Shown here: piece after piece, positions 15,102-26,674 of the stretch
Position numbering within the stretch: position 1 is the stretch's first letter
Layout: every line of letters begins with the position of its first letter
Source: Artemia franciscana
Taxonomy: Eukaryota > Arthropoda > Branchiopoda > Anostraca > Artemiidae
DNA: 64,000 bases
Direction of reading: 5' to 3'
Assembly: GCF_032884065.1 (NCBI RefSeq)
Contig: NC_088872.1
Span: forward strand, 34,506,917-34,570,916
The notes under the pieces: generated by a model
What the model saw: only the letters and a program-made list of their open reading frames with translations
What the model was told of the DNA's origin: nothing
Database searches by the model: none
Translations under genes and position numbers: made by a program

Positions 15102-16500
15102 TTTTATCTTAGCATCATCAAGCTGTACAAAATGCCTGCTGAGAATTGCGAATAAAATAAATAAATAAAATGGAATAAAGTGAATTAAAAAAAAAAACAT
15201 GGACAGTTTTTTCACAATTTAATTTGTGTGCATGTATAAGCGGTATTCTCTTTATCTATTGTTATCAGTTGTATCATGCAGCACTGAAAAACTGAGCTTT
15301 ACCTGTGAAGGGAATTATAGATATAAAAACGATGTTTTGTATTTCCCTCTGGAAATGCATACCCCCCCCCCCATACTATGATTCACACAAAAAGACTTTT
15401 GTGTAATTTTTATAGACTTTGTTTTTTTGTTTGTTTTTTTAAACAAAGATACAAAGGGGAAGGCAATTTTCAAACCCTAGGAGTCGATTTTCCCTTCAGT
15501 TGATATCCCTGGCACTCTTTAATTAATTTAAGATTTCTGCCACAATGATGCCACGGATTGTTCTGGTTTTCTGAATATTCTTTGTCAAACAATACCCAAC
15601 AGATAAGTTAATAACTCTAACTTTATTTTTCAAATACTTTCAAATTTGAAATACGGTCGCTATTTAAATGTGTGGAATATGTCACTATATTGATTCACTA
15701 TATATGACTTCTCTTGTATCTTTACTTATACAGCGCTATAGTGCTGCCAATGATTTTTGTTTTGGCTTTACATGACCTGCTAATACCAAAGCTATTTATT
15801 AATATAAATCAATGAACCCGCAAACTAATTAACTTAATAAAAATATAATAAATAGCATTTCAATAAATCATGTATTAAAAGTTTAGCACAACAAATTAAG
15901 TCTTGCAGAGTCAAAATCCATTAAAAATAACGAGCAAATGAATAGCCCAATACCCGGGGCTATTAGAACAAAGCTTGGTGGAGTTATGAGATTGAGCATC
16001 CTGTGCTGGGTGTGAGGGTTGGGGGAAGCGGAAGGGGGTATGTACAGCCACATTAGTGGTAAATCTGGCTGAAAAAAGCCGAGTGTATACAACATCCATC
16101 TTCACCAACAGAAAAGGCTTGTTTATACTATACTACTGTCGTCTACAGTAGCTTATTGATGACAATTTTAGTAAAAGCCAAGCACCATACTTATATTTAT
16201 GATTGTTTAATGTTTGTCTATTGTTAATAATGTATTGTGTAATATTTTTAAGTTCACCAAGAAGCATGCTTGCTAAATAGTTACTTTTCTCCCCTACTGC
16301 TTAAACAGTATCTACTTCAATAGCAACCCCTCTTGCCCCCCAAACGAAAACACTGTAGCTATGCCCCTGTGCTCTACTGACCAAAAGGCAATAGGTTAAT
16401 AGTACTGCTGCTAGAAGTACTACTGCTATTCAATACTATCACTAGTAATATCAATAGTAATATTATGAAATCTATTACAACTATCCCTAAGGGTATGAAG
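15102..16500. other. intergenic, no supported gene
   Basis: AT-rich sequence with a C homopolymer at about 15361-15373 and poly-T stretches. No domain or named repeat recognised. Confidence 0.5.
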
Positions 16501-19471
16501 CACGGTTGCCAACTGCTGACGTCAGAAAAGAGTGCAAATCAAGATCAAAAAAGAGCACAAGTTGTGCAAAAAAAAAGTCAAGAAATTTGCGCGCGGACAG
16601 CTTCCACCGTGCATACGACCCTTTCACTGTTTTGACCACTCTTACACCATTTACAAATAATTATCAATTATTGTACAATCAATAAATATATTACCTTTTA
16701 GTTTATTAAATGTAATTAAAATAAAGTTAGGAGGACTCCCTACTTAAATCAAACTCTAAATAAAGGGTTAGATAATGATTTTCATTTTTTTTTTTTTTAG
16801 CTGAAAAGGTGGCACTTTGCTTGAAATTTGCTGGTGTTTATTTTGATTGCTTGGAGCTTTAACTGAACTACAGTTGACTTCATCAAAAAGTTTTGTCTCC
16901 ATTTTATTCAAATGTTTTGAAAGGAACATAAGTGGTCCAAGTAACTAGTCATGAACTATTACTGATTTCACAGTAGTCAGGTCAAGGACCATACTCAAGC
17001 AGCAAAAAAAGTGAAAACATTCTTAGTCACACAAATAATTCTTCTTCTTCCTCTACTGGATTTTCTTCTTCTTTTCTTTTCTTATAAATTTATTTCCAAC
17101 TTTTATATGAAAGGATTAGTTTTCTGGGACATTCCAGAAAGTGGATAGCTGCTTGTTTGGTGAATGTACTGGGTTGCTTACAGTAGGCTACATTCAGTTT
17201 GAGCACATAAATGAATATGAATAAATGCAAACGAGACAAAACTTCTGCAAAAGGGGTATTATAGATATGAATCAGAGAAAAAGGTCTTTCTGGTTTGTTT
17301 ATCCCAACAACACAGAAGTGCAAATTTAATTTTCTACTATAGAAAAATCACATCAATAGCTTGCAAAAATTTACAATGATACATGTGACATAACATTTTA
17401 ATGCATTTGCAGCGTCGCTGGAGAAGTTGGAGCCCATCAATAGCTACATACAATTTCATAAATAATAATGAAGTTGATAAACCAAATTTGTTATTATTTC
17501 TTCAAGGAATAGTTCCAAGCGCATGAGCACAAATAAATTACAATTTACTCCCAGCTCTTTTTACAGCTACAAGGATTTTAATTATAAGCAACTACACTTT
17601 TTACAACTAAAATATATGCTACCTCAAAGGATTAAACAAACAACCTAGGAGGATACAACAACCTAAGACAACTCTTCATTTATGCAAATATAAGGATATA
17701 CAAGCAGAAGTACAACCTTGTCATGAGAAGTGTATGCAGAAATTGACTTTGGGGCAGTCCTAGATTTCACATAGAGCACAAATTGAGAAAAAGAGAACAC
17801 AGAAAACAAGAAACCATGGGAAAAATCACAAAAATCTTGCACTTTTAAAAGAAGGACAGGCATTAATATACCATGGTCCCAAACACTGTGCATGATTGCT
17901 TATGCTCATAACTATCAGTAGTGAAGTTTCTTTAAGGAAGTAGAAGCAAAACAGATTTGTCATCCTTCAAAACAGCATACAAAATTCCATGTAGGTTCTA
18001 ACTCATGTAGATAGATCAATAATTAAAACTAGCAAACAAGTTATAAAATATGCAAAATCACAAAATCTTGCACTTTTCAAAGAAGGACAGGCATTAATAT
18101 ACCATGGTCCCCAAACACTGTGCATGATTACTTAAGTTCATAACTATCAGTAGTGAAGTTTCTTTAAGGAAGTAGAAGCAAAACGGATTTGTCATCCTTC
18201 AAAACAGCATACAAAATTCCGTGTTCTAACTCATATAGATAAATTAATAACTAAAACTAGCAAACAAGTTACAAAATATGCAAGAAATGGAATATCTTAG
18301 TCTCTTGTAAGCACAGTGTTTAAACAATAAATTGCAGAGTCATAAGTTCCATAGCACCCTATAGAACAATAAAGGTTATAATAAATCTGACACACAAAGA
18401 CAGTATGCAAATATAAAAAATGGGCAAGGATTCAGGATGCGATTTTGACTGTAGAGGTAAGTTTGAACTTTAGCCTCCCCCCACCCCCACAGTACACATA
18501 TATACCCATAATTGGTATAAAGAGTTGGGGTGGTGAATTTGTTCCAAAAACGGATTCAATTTTTGGAAAGAGCATAAGAAAAGGCATCAAGTGGTATGTT
18601 CACTTTATTCATAGGCCAATAAAATGAAGTGCTCAATATTTACCCATTATTCATTGTCGTTTTCAATTGGCTCCAATATTTTTGCCTTGGATTCATTTAC
18701 AAAAGCATCATTCACCTAACTCAACTCCTTTCAAAGATAGCAAAAAGTATCCAAACTAAACCTATATGCTACCTCATATTTTCCAAAAGTACCCTTTTAA
18801 TTCATTTTGATAGGATGGGCTCCTTCCTAAGCAAGTTCTTGGACCCGTTACTGGTAAGATAAGATTTTTATTTCAGAAAAATTAGCTATCACAAGCAGAG
18901 ATGGGTAATTTGTGCTTCAAAATGGTGCATAGGCCTTCTTAAGTCTTTGGAGAATTTTATCAGTTTGAGAGTAGACTTTGAAAAGGTTTGTATTGGTTGT
19001 TGCTTCTCCATTGTGTTATTGCATGTTGCATAATCAATTTTCCATTTCCAAGAAGAGTAGTTGAGCTCAATAGCTTTTAACTTCCTTCAATAAAATTTGA
19101 TATTGAATCTAACACATTTTCACTTGTTGTTGTTGTTCTTTAGTTGAAGTTTAAGCAAATCAACGATTCACATATGTGTGGTCCTCTTTCAAATTTTCAC
19201 TTGTTATTTATACTTTGATCTATTTCATCATAAGTGGTTGAAAATACCAGAAAGACGCCTGGGGGACAGCCCAGGCAGAGATAACAGAGATACTATCAGC
19301 CAGCTGTAATAACTTTTGCATTTGTGCTTAATACTTTTTCTATCATCATTTCATAAAAGAATGCAAAGAACAAAAATGGACAAAAAGAGTGCAAATGCAG
19401 TCTATAGAGTGAAAGAGCATAATGAAAAAGAAGTACATTTCATGCAAGAAGTGTGCAAGTTGGCAACCCTG
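16501..19471. mobile_element. candidate non-autonomous hAT-like DNA transposon
   Basis: The left end CACGGTTGCCAACTGC and the inverted right end CAGGGTTGCCAACTTGC match at 13 of the first 14 positions. Flanking octamers GTATGAAG (16493-16500) and TCATGAAG (19472-19479) agree at six of eight, as expected of a slightly decayed 8-bp target duplication. CA-start short TIRs and 8-bp duplications are typical of hAT elements. No transposase frame is visible in the 3 kb interior, which is AT-rich and includes the tandem duplication at 17824-18283. Chance similarity of short ends cannot be excluded. Confidence 0.5.
17824..18283. repeat. tandem duplication of ~230 bp, two copies
   Basis: 17824-18055 and 18056-18283 are near-identical head-to-tail copies (shared ATACCATGGTCCC, ACTATCAGTAGTGAAG and others) with a few substitutions and small indels. 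Confidence 0.85.
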
Positions 19472-21300
19472 TCATGAAGGTAAAATTTTCATGAAATCTT
19501 GAGGGGAGAAGATGAACTGAATCAGAACATGCCCTCTGTATGCAGATTGTCAAAAGGGTGTAACATGAATATCTTATGAACAGTTTGGTATGTGAAGTTT
19601 GAAACACTAGGATGTTTGCATCCTAGTGCTACTCCTTCTACTCATAATACTTCTACTATCACTATTATTACTACTACTGCCACTAAAGCTTAGACTACTA
19701 CAATTAATTTTAATGCTACTACTACTACTACTATAAAAACTAAGGATATTAAGGCAAAAAATTGGGGATATATAGAAACTGTATGAAATTAATTTGAAAC
19801 ATGCTATGCCCACACAGATTGTCAAGTGATTGTCAAATGCTTCAGGGATGGCTGATGGTGTGTATTAAACTGAAACTTTAAGCGTGTACTACACAGGACA
19901 TTGAAGAAACCAAAGGTGATGTGTAGGTGTTGCTACTAAAAGGTGTGGATATTGTATATACTATATCAAGACTTACAAAAAAGACTTATCACAAAGTAAA
20001 ATCATGAGGACTACTCAAGTATATTCTGCTGGCCATAGAATACTGAAGGAGCATTTCAAACAGAAATTGACAGTTCTAGGGGCATTTCCATTAATTAGAA
20101 TGGTTTGGAGAATAACATGGCCCCTCTCTTCCTTTTTTGACATGGGCTTCTATCCAGCACTTAAACTCTTGACTTTAAATCCAGGAATTCCTCTTAAAAT
20201 CCATGAACAATTTTTCAAAGTCAGGAGAATTTTCAGGGGAAACAAAATGAAATAGAATTTGATACATAATCTGGGAGCCAATATTTGCTTTAGTCCTGTT
20301 TCAGGCTCAGGTGGCTCCAATACAAGTTGGATTTGTGTTGTGAACCAAGTGTTTATACAAAGTAGATTCTTGAGCCAAAACATGGGATTGGAACCCCAAG
20401 CTGAAAGTGCTTTGTGTTGATACTACAGCAGAAATTTCAAAATTGTTTATAAGTAAAAAAAAAGGGCTGAAATATGCTCTGATATGCCTTTGCTTTAGCT
20501 TCAACATTAGATTAACTTTGTTAATTTGTAATTTTAGCCTGAAAATAAAGTTTTTAATTTAAGTTATTTTTAGAAATATGGTGAAAATATAACATAAGAA
20601 GTCAATAATTAAATGTAAAACAAGAAACTATATGCAATAATTTCTCCAAACTAATGAATATTCTTTTGTAAATAGACAGAACTTACACCAGGAAAGACTC
20701 TCATATTTAGATAGAGCACTGAATGGTGAATGAAGTTATATATGCATTAGATCAAATAATTGGTAAAGTGTATGGTAAAGGCTATAATGATTTGACAGTG
20801 CAATTTTGGAACCACTGTCAAAATTTTCTTTCAAAACAGGATAACTCTTGCTTAGTCATGACTTGGAACACCATCTCTTGAAGCCATTGTTATATACTGA
20901 AAATGGAAAATGTGGACACTATATTCACTACACCCATACAAGAAAAGAATCTTCAATTCAATCAGTTTCCTGTTTTCAACACAAAATGAGCTCTAAACAA
21001 TTTTTTAGCTATATAATGTTCAAGCTGTCATTGATTTGTTATTTTTTTTTGCAAAAAATAAGTTGGTATCAGCACCAATACATCTGATCTTCTCTAAAAT
21101 GTAGCCACATTGGCTTTTTCTTTATAAAAGTAAATTAAAATGGCTGCAAATATTATATTGACAAAACAAAGTTCCAAGTGTTGAAAATTCTTGTCTAGAA
21201 TACCAAACCAACTAAAAATGTTCATTGAGCCAAATTCAAACTTAGATATTGTCTTCTATCATGAGATTCCTTTCTTTTGAGAATGTCTTGTAGTAACCTA
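19472..21300. other. intergenic, no supported gene
   Basis: A trinucleotide-rich patch (CTA/CTT repeats) lies at about 19625-19735. Short open frames (for example 20004-20255) have no recognisable domain. Confidence 0.5.
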
Positions 21301-22175
21301 GGCTAGTCAAAATTTTCAACAAACAGCATCAGGCCCTGTCGAAATATAGGTGATTCTGTCAAAACTTCACTGAACTCTAGAAGGAGAGGAGGTAGGCTAG
21401 TTGCTTCAAAATACCTTCCCAGGGCATACTTTAGTCTGTACATTTATCCCCAAAAGTTTCATTTTCCTAACCTAAACCCTTTCTGAGTAGCAAGAAGTCA
21501 ATTAACTAGAATTTTACCCTCCTTTCATAGCCTGAACATGTGTTGTTATGAACACCAATTAATCTTTTAAAGTGCTGCAGTGTGTTAGTTCCAACTAATA
21601 AGTGTAAATAATACATAATCAAGCCCTTTGAGTGCTCAAAAAGGCAATTTCCCCCAGGACCAATTATTGGGTGATGAAAGAGCAGGAAAACATACATTAA
21701 GTGATGTAGCCTAGGCAATTTACTTTCATTCTAGCTAAATTGTGTTAATTAAATACTCAAATTATATATTGTCTACTAATTGAATTCCCTAGAAGCTACC
21801 GAAGTTTATTTCTTTCTGTTATTTGTCCACTAGCAGACTATAAAGTAGGCCAATTAACTGGTTTCTTAACATGTTTCCTTCTCAATAACCTCTAGTTTAC
21901 ACATTCACATATAATACTAATTTGAAGAATAAGACAAAAAAACCTCACATTTCAAGGGCTATCATCAACTTGTAACCTAGGCTATTGAGGTAAATAATAG
22001 ATTTGTTATTGAAATAGATAGATTTTACATGGAAAACCTAGCGGGACAATGCTTATTCAAGTTTAAATAGTCCGCCCGCAAATTCATAAGCAGTGTTTTC
22101 ACTAACTCATTTTAGAACCGTTTAACCTATCGGAAGTTTTCTGAGTATCACTCCGGTAGAATTTTGCACAAGAAC
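21300..22175 (+). repeat. dispersed repeat, copy inverted relative to 51.2-52.1 kb
   Basis: About 0.85 kb matching the reverse complement of about 51,225-52,060 throughout, with scattered differences. Shared blocks include TTCAAAATACCTTCCCAG, AGTCAATTAACTAGAATTTT, AGTATCACTCCGGTA and the GCAATTTACTTTCAT side. Partial copies also occur at about 47.8-48.0 kb and 52.37-52.55 kb. The two long copies face each other across the gypsy element and a dead LINE. Confidence 0.8.
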
Positions 22176-22384
22176 TGGCTTTAGAAAGTGGATGAGCTCC
22201 TATACACCAAAAAGTGATTTGTTTTTGGAACCACTAATGTTCCGTTGCAAAAAATAGCTATTAAAGGCAAGAAGAAGATATCAGTAGTTTCTAAACCCAG
22301 AGAATTTTCTATTGTCTCAAAGAAAACATGCAGCTTTTAGCTGCCAAATAGTTGAAGCAAAAAAAATACTCGTACCGAGAGTCT

Positions 22385-22388
22385 CTAG
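22385..22388. repeat. target site duplication CTAG, left
   Basis: CTAG immediately precedes the 5' LTR and is repeated at 47161-47164 directly after the 3' LTR. A 4-bp duplication is usual for Ty3/gypsy integrases. Confidence 0.85.
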
Positions 22389-22419
22389 TGTAACATATAG
22401 ACCAGCCCCCCCCCTCTAT

Positions 22420-22822
22420 AAAATTCAGGACCAAATCCCTCATTCACATCCCCTTAGGAATCCTCAAATATAGGACCAAATCTCTCATCCATACTCTTCT
22501 AGGAACTCTTAAATTCAGGACTAAATTTCTCAGTCACACCCCTTTAGTAAATTTCAATTTGAAAAAGGTTTGGATAAAATCATTTAGAATTTAACAGATT
22601 GCTAAATTTAACAAGTCTGCATAATCCTACGCAGTTAGACTACATGCATTTAGATAAGTGAAAGGTTACTTAACAAGTCAAGTAACCAGTTATTCTGACC
22701 CCTGAGTTTTTCAACAGTCTGCATAGTCCAACGCGGTTGGGTTACGTGCATTTAGATAAAGTAAATGTTACTCAACAAGTTAAGTAACCAGTTATTCTGA
22801 CCTATGGGTTTTTCTCAAAACC
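22420..22822 (+). promoter_or_regulatory. U3 direct-repeat block
   Basis: Three tandem ~45-bp units, each with an A-x-GGAC-x-AAAT core and CTCA, are followed by two ~112-bp units, each with GTCTGCATA, CATTTAGATAA and AAGTAACCAGTTATTCTGAC. Repeated U3 modules are typical enhancer architecture in retroviruses and gypsy elements. The bound factors are unknown. Confidence 0.6.
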
Positions 22823-23085
22823 AAAAGAGAAATCCTTGCCATAAGAACAGCTTTTGGATGCGTGACTAGTCACATGATTAAATATTACCAATAGTAGTGG
22901 AGGTCAACTTCCGCAGGTCACCAAGCCTGTCCGGCAAGTGCGCGCGTTGGATATATGAGCCCAACACAAGGGCGAATAGTTAGTTTTATGGAGAGATTCG
23001 AATGCGTTAGATCAATTGCTCATGTTCGCCTTTTTATGCAATAAGACATTGAAGCTATTTTGTCAATAGTTGTATATTGTAAGTA

Positions 23086-23091
23086 AATAAA
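23086..23091 (+). promoter_or_regulatory. polyadenylation signal in 5' LTR
   Basis: AATAAA, conserved in the 3' LTR, where it would direct 3' end formation of the element's transcripts. It sits ~300 bp before the LTR end, leaving room for R and U5. Confidence 0.55.
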
Positions 23092-23389
23092 CCTTATTGT
23101 ATTTAATCATCTTCTGTCTATGTATTAGGGCATCAGGTACAGTTCCTCTAGCTTTCAGGCACGGTCCCAAGGAATCTATATTTGTTTCAAGAGACCTCGA
23201 ACAACACCGAGATGGTTCTGTCTCCCAGGTTACCGGGGATTCTATACGAAGCCTTTTTATTTTATTAATAATTTAGCTCCATATCCACATCAAACTATTA
23301 AGACTTAGAAGCGTCTCAAGCAACTCAACGCAAAACCCCCTTTAAAATAAACACTAACTAATTATTTAACAAAACCACCCCGTAACATA

Positions 23390-23407
23390 TGGCGCGGTCG
23401 GGTAAAG
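23390..23407 (+). promoter_or_regulatory. tRNA primer binding site
   Basis: TGGCGCGGTCGGGTAAAG begins two bases after the LTR. TGG pairs with a tRNA CCA end. The TGGCGC-GTCGG core is close to the serine-tRNA-type site of 17.6/297-like gypsy elements, but the exact tRNA needs a search of the host tRNA set. Confidence 0.7.
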
Positions 23408-23699
23408 AAAGTAGGAAAAGGAACTGAAAGTACCTACGCAATTAATGCCTACTAACATAGACAAATATGATTACTTACATTTTAATTTTGATTTTAAGTG
23501 CAGTGCAATTTTACCTAGCTTTTGAATTTTTAGGTGCAGTGCGATTTTATTTCTATTTTTGCATTTTTTCTATATAGGTATACCCCATTCAAAAAATATC
23601 AAAATCTTTAAGAAATTAAAATAAAACAGTAAAAATTAAAAAAAAATTTGAGATTATTTTAAACCGCATATTTAAAAAAAAAAAAAGACTACAATAAAT

Positions 23700-24880
23700 A
23701 TGGAACAAGAACAAGATGAAATATTAAAAGCGCAACAAATTATTGCAACTTCGGTAGAAATTGCAAAATCATTACCAGAATATGAAGGAGATACGGACGT
23801 TGATCAATTCAACATCCATTTAGGGCAATTTGTGGAAATGACAAAAATTGACCTAAAAGTATTAAAAAATATGTTACTTTTAAGACTGAAAGGACAGGCG
23901 CTAACATTTCTAAAACAAATCGAAAACTCAATAGGTACAGAAGCAACCTCAACCATTAACTCAATAAAATTATTGCAACAGGCCTTCAGAAAAGATTCAT
24001 CGACACAAGTTCGTTGAATAAACTAAAACATGGCCTAGTTACTTTCGAACAGACGCAAAACGTTCGTGAGTACTTGCATAAGGTTAGAATCGCAACAGAA
24101 GCGCGATACGGTCCAGGAGAAGGGGAATTATATGAAAAAATCATACTAAATGCATTTAAACAGGGACTAAACCCAAAGTTATACCGCCTTTTGATAGCTA
24201 AAAATATTGATAACCTAGAACTAGCAGTTCAGGAAATAGAAAGAGCCGTAGAAATTGATTCGATTGTCCTGCAGCATCAAAAAATGTCAATAAATGCTGT
24301 AGAAAGCAAAGCCCCTGTAAGATCAAGGGATTCCTCTCCGCGATTTTTCTCCCGAGAATCATCGCCCAAACCTGTTCGAAATCAAATTTGAACCACCACA
24401 CCACCAAGACAAGTACGTTTTGCCCCCAATAATCAATTAAGGGCACAAACTAACAATGAACCATTAAGGTGCTACATATGTAACCGATTAGGACATATCG
24501 CAAGAAATTGTTTTGCAAACAATAATTATCGCCCAAATATTAGGGGAACGGGTAACCGTTTGTCCAGGGGGACAAACTATAGTGGGTACGCCCCTAGAGG
24601 CAGTCGAGGGAACACCCTTGTAACAAGAAATAATTATCCCACCCAAAATCAAAATTTCCAACGCAATACGTATCAATATCGAGGAGGGTATCGTGGAAGG
24701 ACAAATCAACCCAATAATAGTTGGAACAGTAGTACAAGAGGAAATTACATCAGCCGACGGCAGCCATATAATAGCTCCATCTCAAATAATAATCAAGGAA
24801 CCCAAAATAGAACAAATGAAAGTTCTACATCTAACATCTGGGAATCCCAGGGAAACGATATAAGCCCCCAAAATTTGTAG
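23700..24880 (+). pseudogene. gag: gag polyprotein, interrupted by one frameshift and one stop
   Basis: Starts at ATG 23700 and would be ~390 residues. The first block (23700-24017) is a helical capsid-like region opening with an acidic/Gln-rich stretch and an LPEYEG segment. A one-base shift near 24010 moves the frame to 24014-24391. An in-frame TGA at 24389-24391 then separates it from the nucleocapsid, which continues in the same frame. The nucleocapsid holds one CCHC zinc knuckle (CYICNRLGHIARNC, 24470-24511) and an Arg/Gly/Asn/Gln-rich RNA-binding tail. The gag stop is TAG at 24878-24880, directly after a slippery heptamer. Gag packages the RNA and forms the particle. The two breaks may be mutations or consensus errors. 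Confidence 0.85.
24871..24877 (+). promoter_or_regulatory. candidate -1 ribosomal frameshift site
   Basis: AAATTTG is read as A AAT TTG in the gag frame, immediately before the gag TAG. It has the X XXY YYZ form, and the -1 frame is open from here into protease with no stop. Position and register are what a gag-pol -1 frameshift site needs. A downstream structure was not assessed. Confidence 0.7.
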
Positions 24881-25524
24881 GACCAAAATTTGGTGGCAAG
24901 ATAATTTATAGGTCCCCCCCAGTAATAATACCATTTTTAAGTGCAAATAATAATAAGATGTTACCAGTATTTGAAAATTTCAACGCAGGGAATATTTATT
25001 TCTCAGCCCTTATAGATTCAGGAGCAACAGTAAATGTGATAAATTCATCAGTATTTAATAAATTACCCAACTATATTAAACGACGAATGAGCAATATCTG
25101 TCCCAATTTATCAAGTGTAACCGGACACGACCTGGATGTGAAAGGCACTGTGTATCTAGCCTTGCGCAAGGATAACAGAAATTTTTATACTCGATTTATA
25201 GTTTGTAAAAATTTTCCATACGAAGCGATAATAGGCGCAAATTTTTTAAAATCAAATAAAATATTATTAGATGTAGCAAATTCAAAGTTTATCTACCCGA
25301 CGGAAAATATAGGTAACATGAAAGAGTATAGAAATAAACAAATTCAAGAAATTTGTTATTTATGGAAAAAACTTGAAAAAATAAAAATTCCAGAAAAAAA
25401 ACCAGCGGAGAATCTTCTAAATTCAATAAAGAAGAAAATAACGAAAAATATTATGGATTTGCAGTGCGTAAAACAAAAATTCCCCCTAAATCAATGCAGA
25501 GGGTCCAAATATCACAAAAGTTAG
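24871..25524 (+). CDS. pol: pol: aspartic protease domain
   Basis: In the -1 frame relative to gag, open from the slippery site. The protease active-site motif LIDSGATVNVI lies ~60 nt after the first Met (24958), and the second structural motif AIIGANFLK follows ~70 residues later, as in retropepsins. It would cut the Gag and Pol polyproteins as a homodimer. A single-base shift between about 25464 and 25524 takes the pol frame into the next block (25464-25667). At least two more shifts occur before the reverse transcriptase. Confidence 0.85.
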   Translation, partial: KFVGPKFGGKIIYRSPPVIIPFLSANNNKMLPVFENFNAGNIYFSALIDSGATVNVINSSVFNKLPNYIKRRMSNICPNLSSVTGHDLDVKGTVYLALRKDNRNFYTRFIVCKNFPYEAIIGANFLKSNKILLDVANSKFIYPTENIGNMKEYRNKQIQEICYLWKKLEKIKIPEKKPAENLLNSIKKKITKNIMDLQCVKQKFPLNQCRGSKYHKS

Positions 25525-25817
25525 AACCAGTTAATGATAAAAATGAAATTTGGGTAGCATCGCCTTGGGAAGATCTCCCGAAATATTTAGTGTGTGAAGA
25601 ACAAATTATAAATTACGAAAAGGGAGAAGGTTACATTTGGGTAACGAACACCACGAAAACGACCTAATTACCCTAAGTAAAGGTACATGTTTAGTAGAGA
25701 TACAAGTAGTATCGGAATCCGATATTAATAATTGGAAAAATTTGGAAAAAAACTACGTGAATAATATTAATGTTACGTTGACAGAGAATATCCACTGACG
25801 CGATCTCAATTCCTTGA
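25525..25817 (+). pseudogene. pol: pol: protease-RT connection, multiply frameshifted
   Basis: The coding sense can be followed through two further frame changes (one block ends at 25667, another at about 25797) before the RT frame opens at 25818. The blocks look like ordinary pol linker with no named domain. Whether the shifts are real or consensus errors is unresolved. Confidence 0.5.
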
Positions 25818-26669
25818 GAAATTCGAACTAAGTCACATAACCGACGTGTCATTAAACAAAAATTATGCGACTTATTATGGGAATATAAAGATGTCTTTTC
25901 GACATCTGAAGATGACATAGGACTTATCCCATTTTATGAACACGCAATACAAACCACGGGGCCACCAGTCGCAAAACAACCATACAGAATTCCTTATAAA
26001 CATAAGGAATGGCTAATAAACAAAATACATGAACTCGAAAAAAATCAAATCATAAGGCCAAGCATAAGCCCATACTCTGCCCCCGTTATTTTAGTCCCGA
26101 AAAAGAATAATGATCTTAGACTAGTGGTAGATTATAGAGCTTTAAATAAACAAGTAGTAAGTGACAAATTTCCCCTACCTAGAATAGACGAAATTCTAGA
26201 CTCAATATCAAATAAAAATAAAATATTTACTTCCCTAGATTTGACACAAGGATATCATCAAGTAAAAATAGCTGAGGGCGATGTTTTTAAAACAGCTTTT
26301 TCAACTTCAGAATGTGGTTCTTATGAATACTTAAGAGTACAATTTGGACTAAAAACTAGTTCGAGTGCATTGTGTAGACCCCTCCTTCATTTACTAAGAG
26401 GCCTAAATAACATAATTCATTTTGTTGATGACGTCATAGCTATGGACAAAGACGCGGAGGACCATTTAGAGACACTAGCAAAAGTGTTTGGGAAATTTAG
26501 AGAAGGCAATTTAAAATGTAGACCAGAAAAAGTAAATCTTTTTCAAACAAAACTAAAATTTTTAGGAGTAGTTGTAACGCAAGGACAAATTTCCCCAGAC
26601 CCTGAAAAAATAAAATCCGTTAAAAATATAAAGCCCCCCAAACAATTAAACAATTACGAGGAATCTTAG
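25818..26669 (+). CDS. pol: pol: reverse transcriptase domain
   Basis: Open in one frame from 25818 to 26669. Ty3/gypsy RT landmarks appear in order: LLWEYKDVFS at the N-terminus, PYRIPY, SPYSAPVILVPKKN, LRLVVDYRALNKQ, FPLPRIDEI, FTSLDLTQGYHQ (first catalytic Asp), and FVDDV at 26421-26432 (the YVDD position). It copies the RNA genome into DNA. The palm-thumb end is near PDPEKIKSV. The frame ends at 26669, a few bases before the RNase H frame opens at 26675, so one more single-base shift separates them. Confidence 0.9.
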   Translation, partial: EIRTKSHNRRVIKQKLCDLLWEYKDVFSTSEDDIGLIPFYEHAIQTTGPPVAKQPYRIPYKHKEWLINKIHELEKNQIIRPSISPYSAPVILVPKKNNDLRLVVDYRALNKQVVSDKFPLPRIDEILDSISNKNKIFTSLDLTQGYHQVKIAEGDVFKTAFSTSECGSYEYLRVQFGLKTSSSALCRPLLHLLRGLNNIIHFVDDVIAMDKDAEDHLETLAKVFGKFREGNLKCRPEKVNLFQTKLKFLGVVVTQGQISPDPEKIKSVKNIKPPKQLNNYEES

Positions 26670-26674
26670 GATTA

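Larger units (their letters stand above)
22389..23387 (+). repeat. 5' long terminal repeat
   Basis: 999 bp starting TGTAACATATAG and ending CCCCGTAACA, matching 46156-47160. U3 holds three ~45-bp repeats (about 22420-22556) and two ~110-bp repeats (about 22611-22822). A TATATGA motif near 22951 could be the promoter. AATAAA at 23086-23091 is the likely polyadenylation signal, which would put a short R region at roughly 22980-23110. U3/R/U5 borders are inferred. Confidence 0.95.

Noticed and set aside
26410..26440. RT active site loss (FVDD instead of YVDD or YIDD)
   Set aside because: Phe at this position is tolerated in several retroelement RTs; both Asp are present, so it is not scored as a defect.
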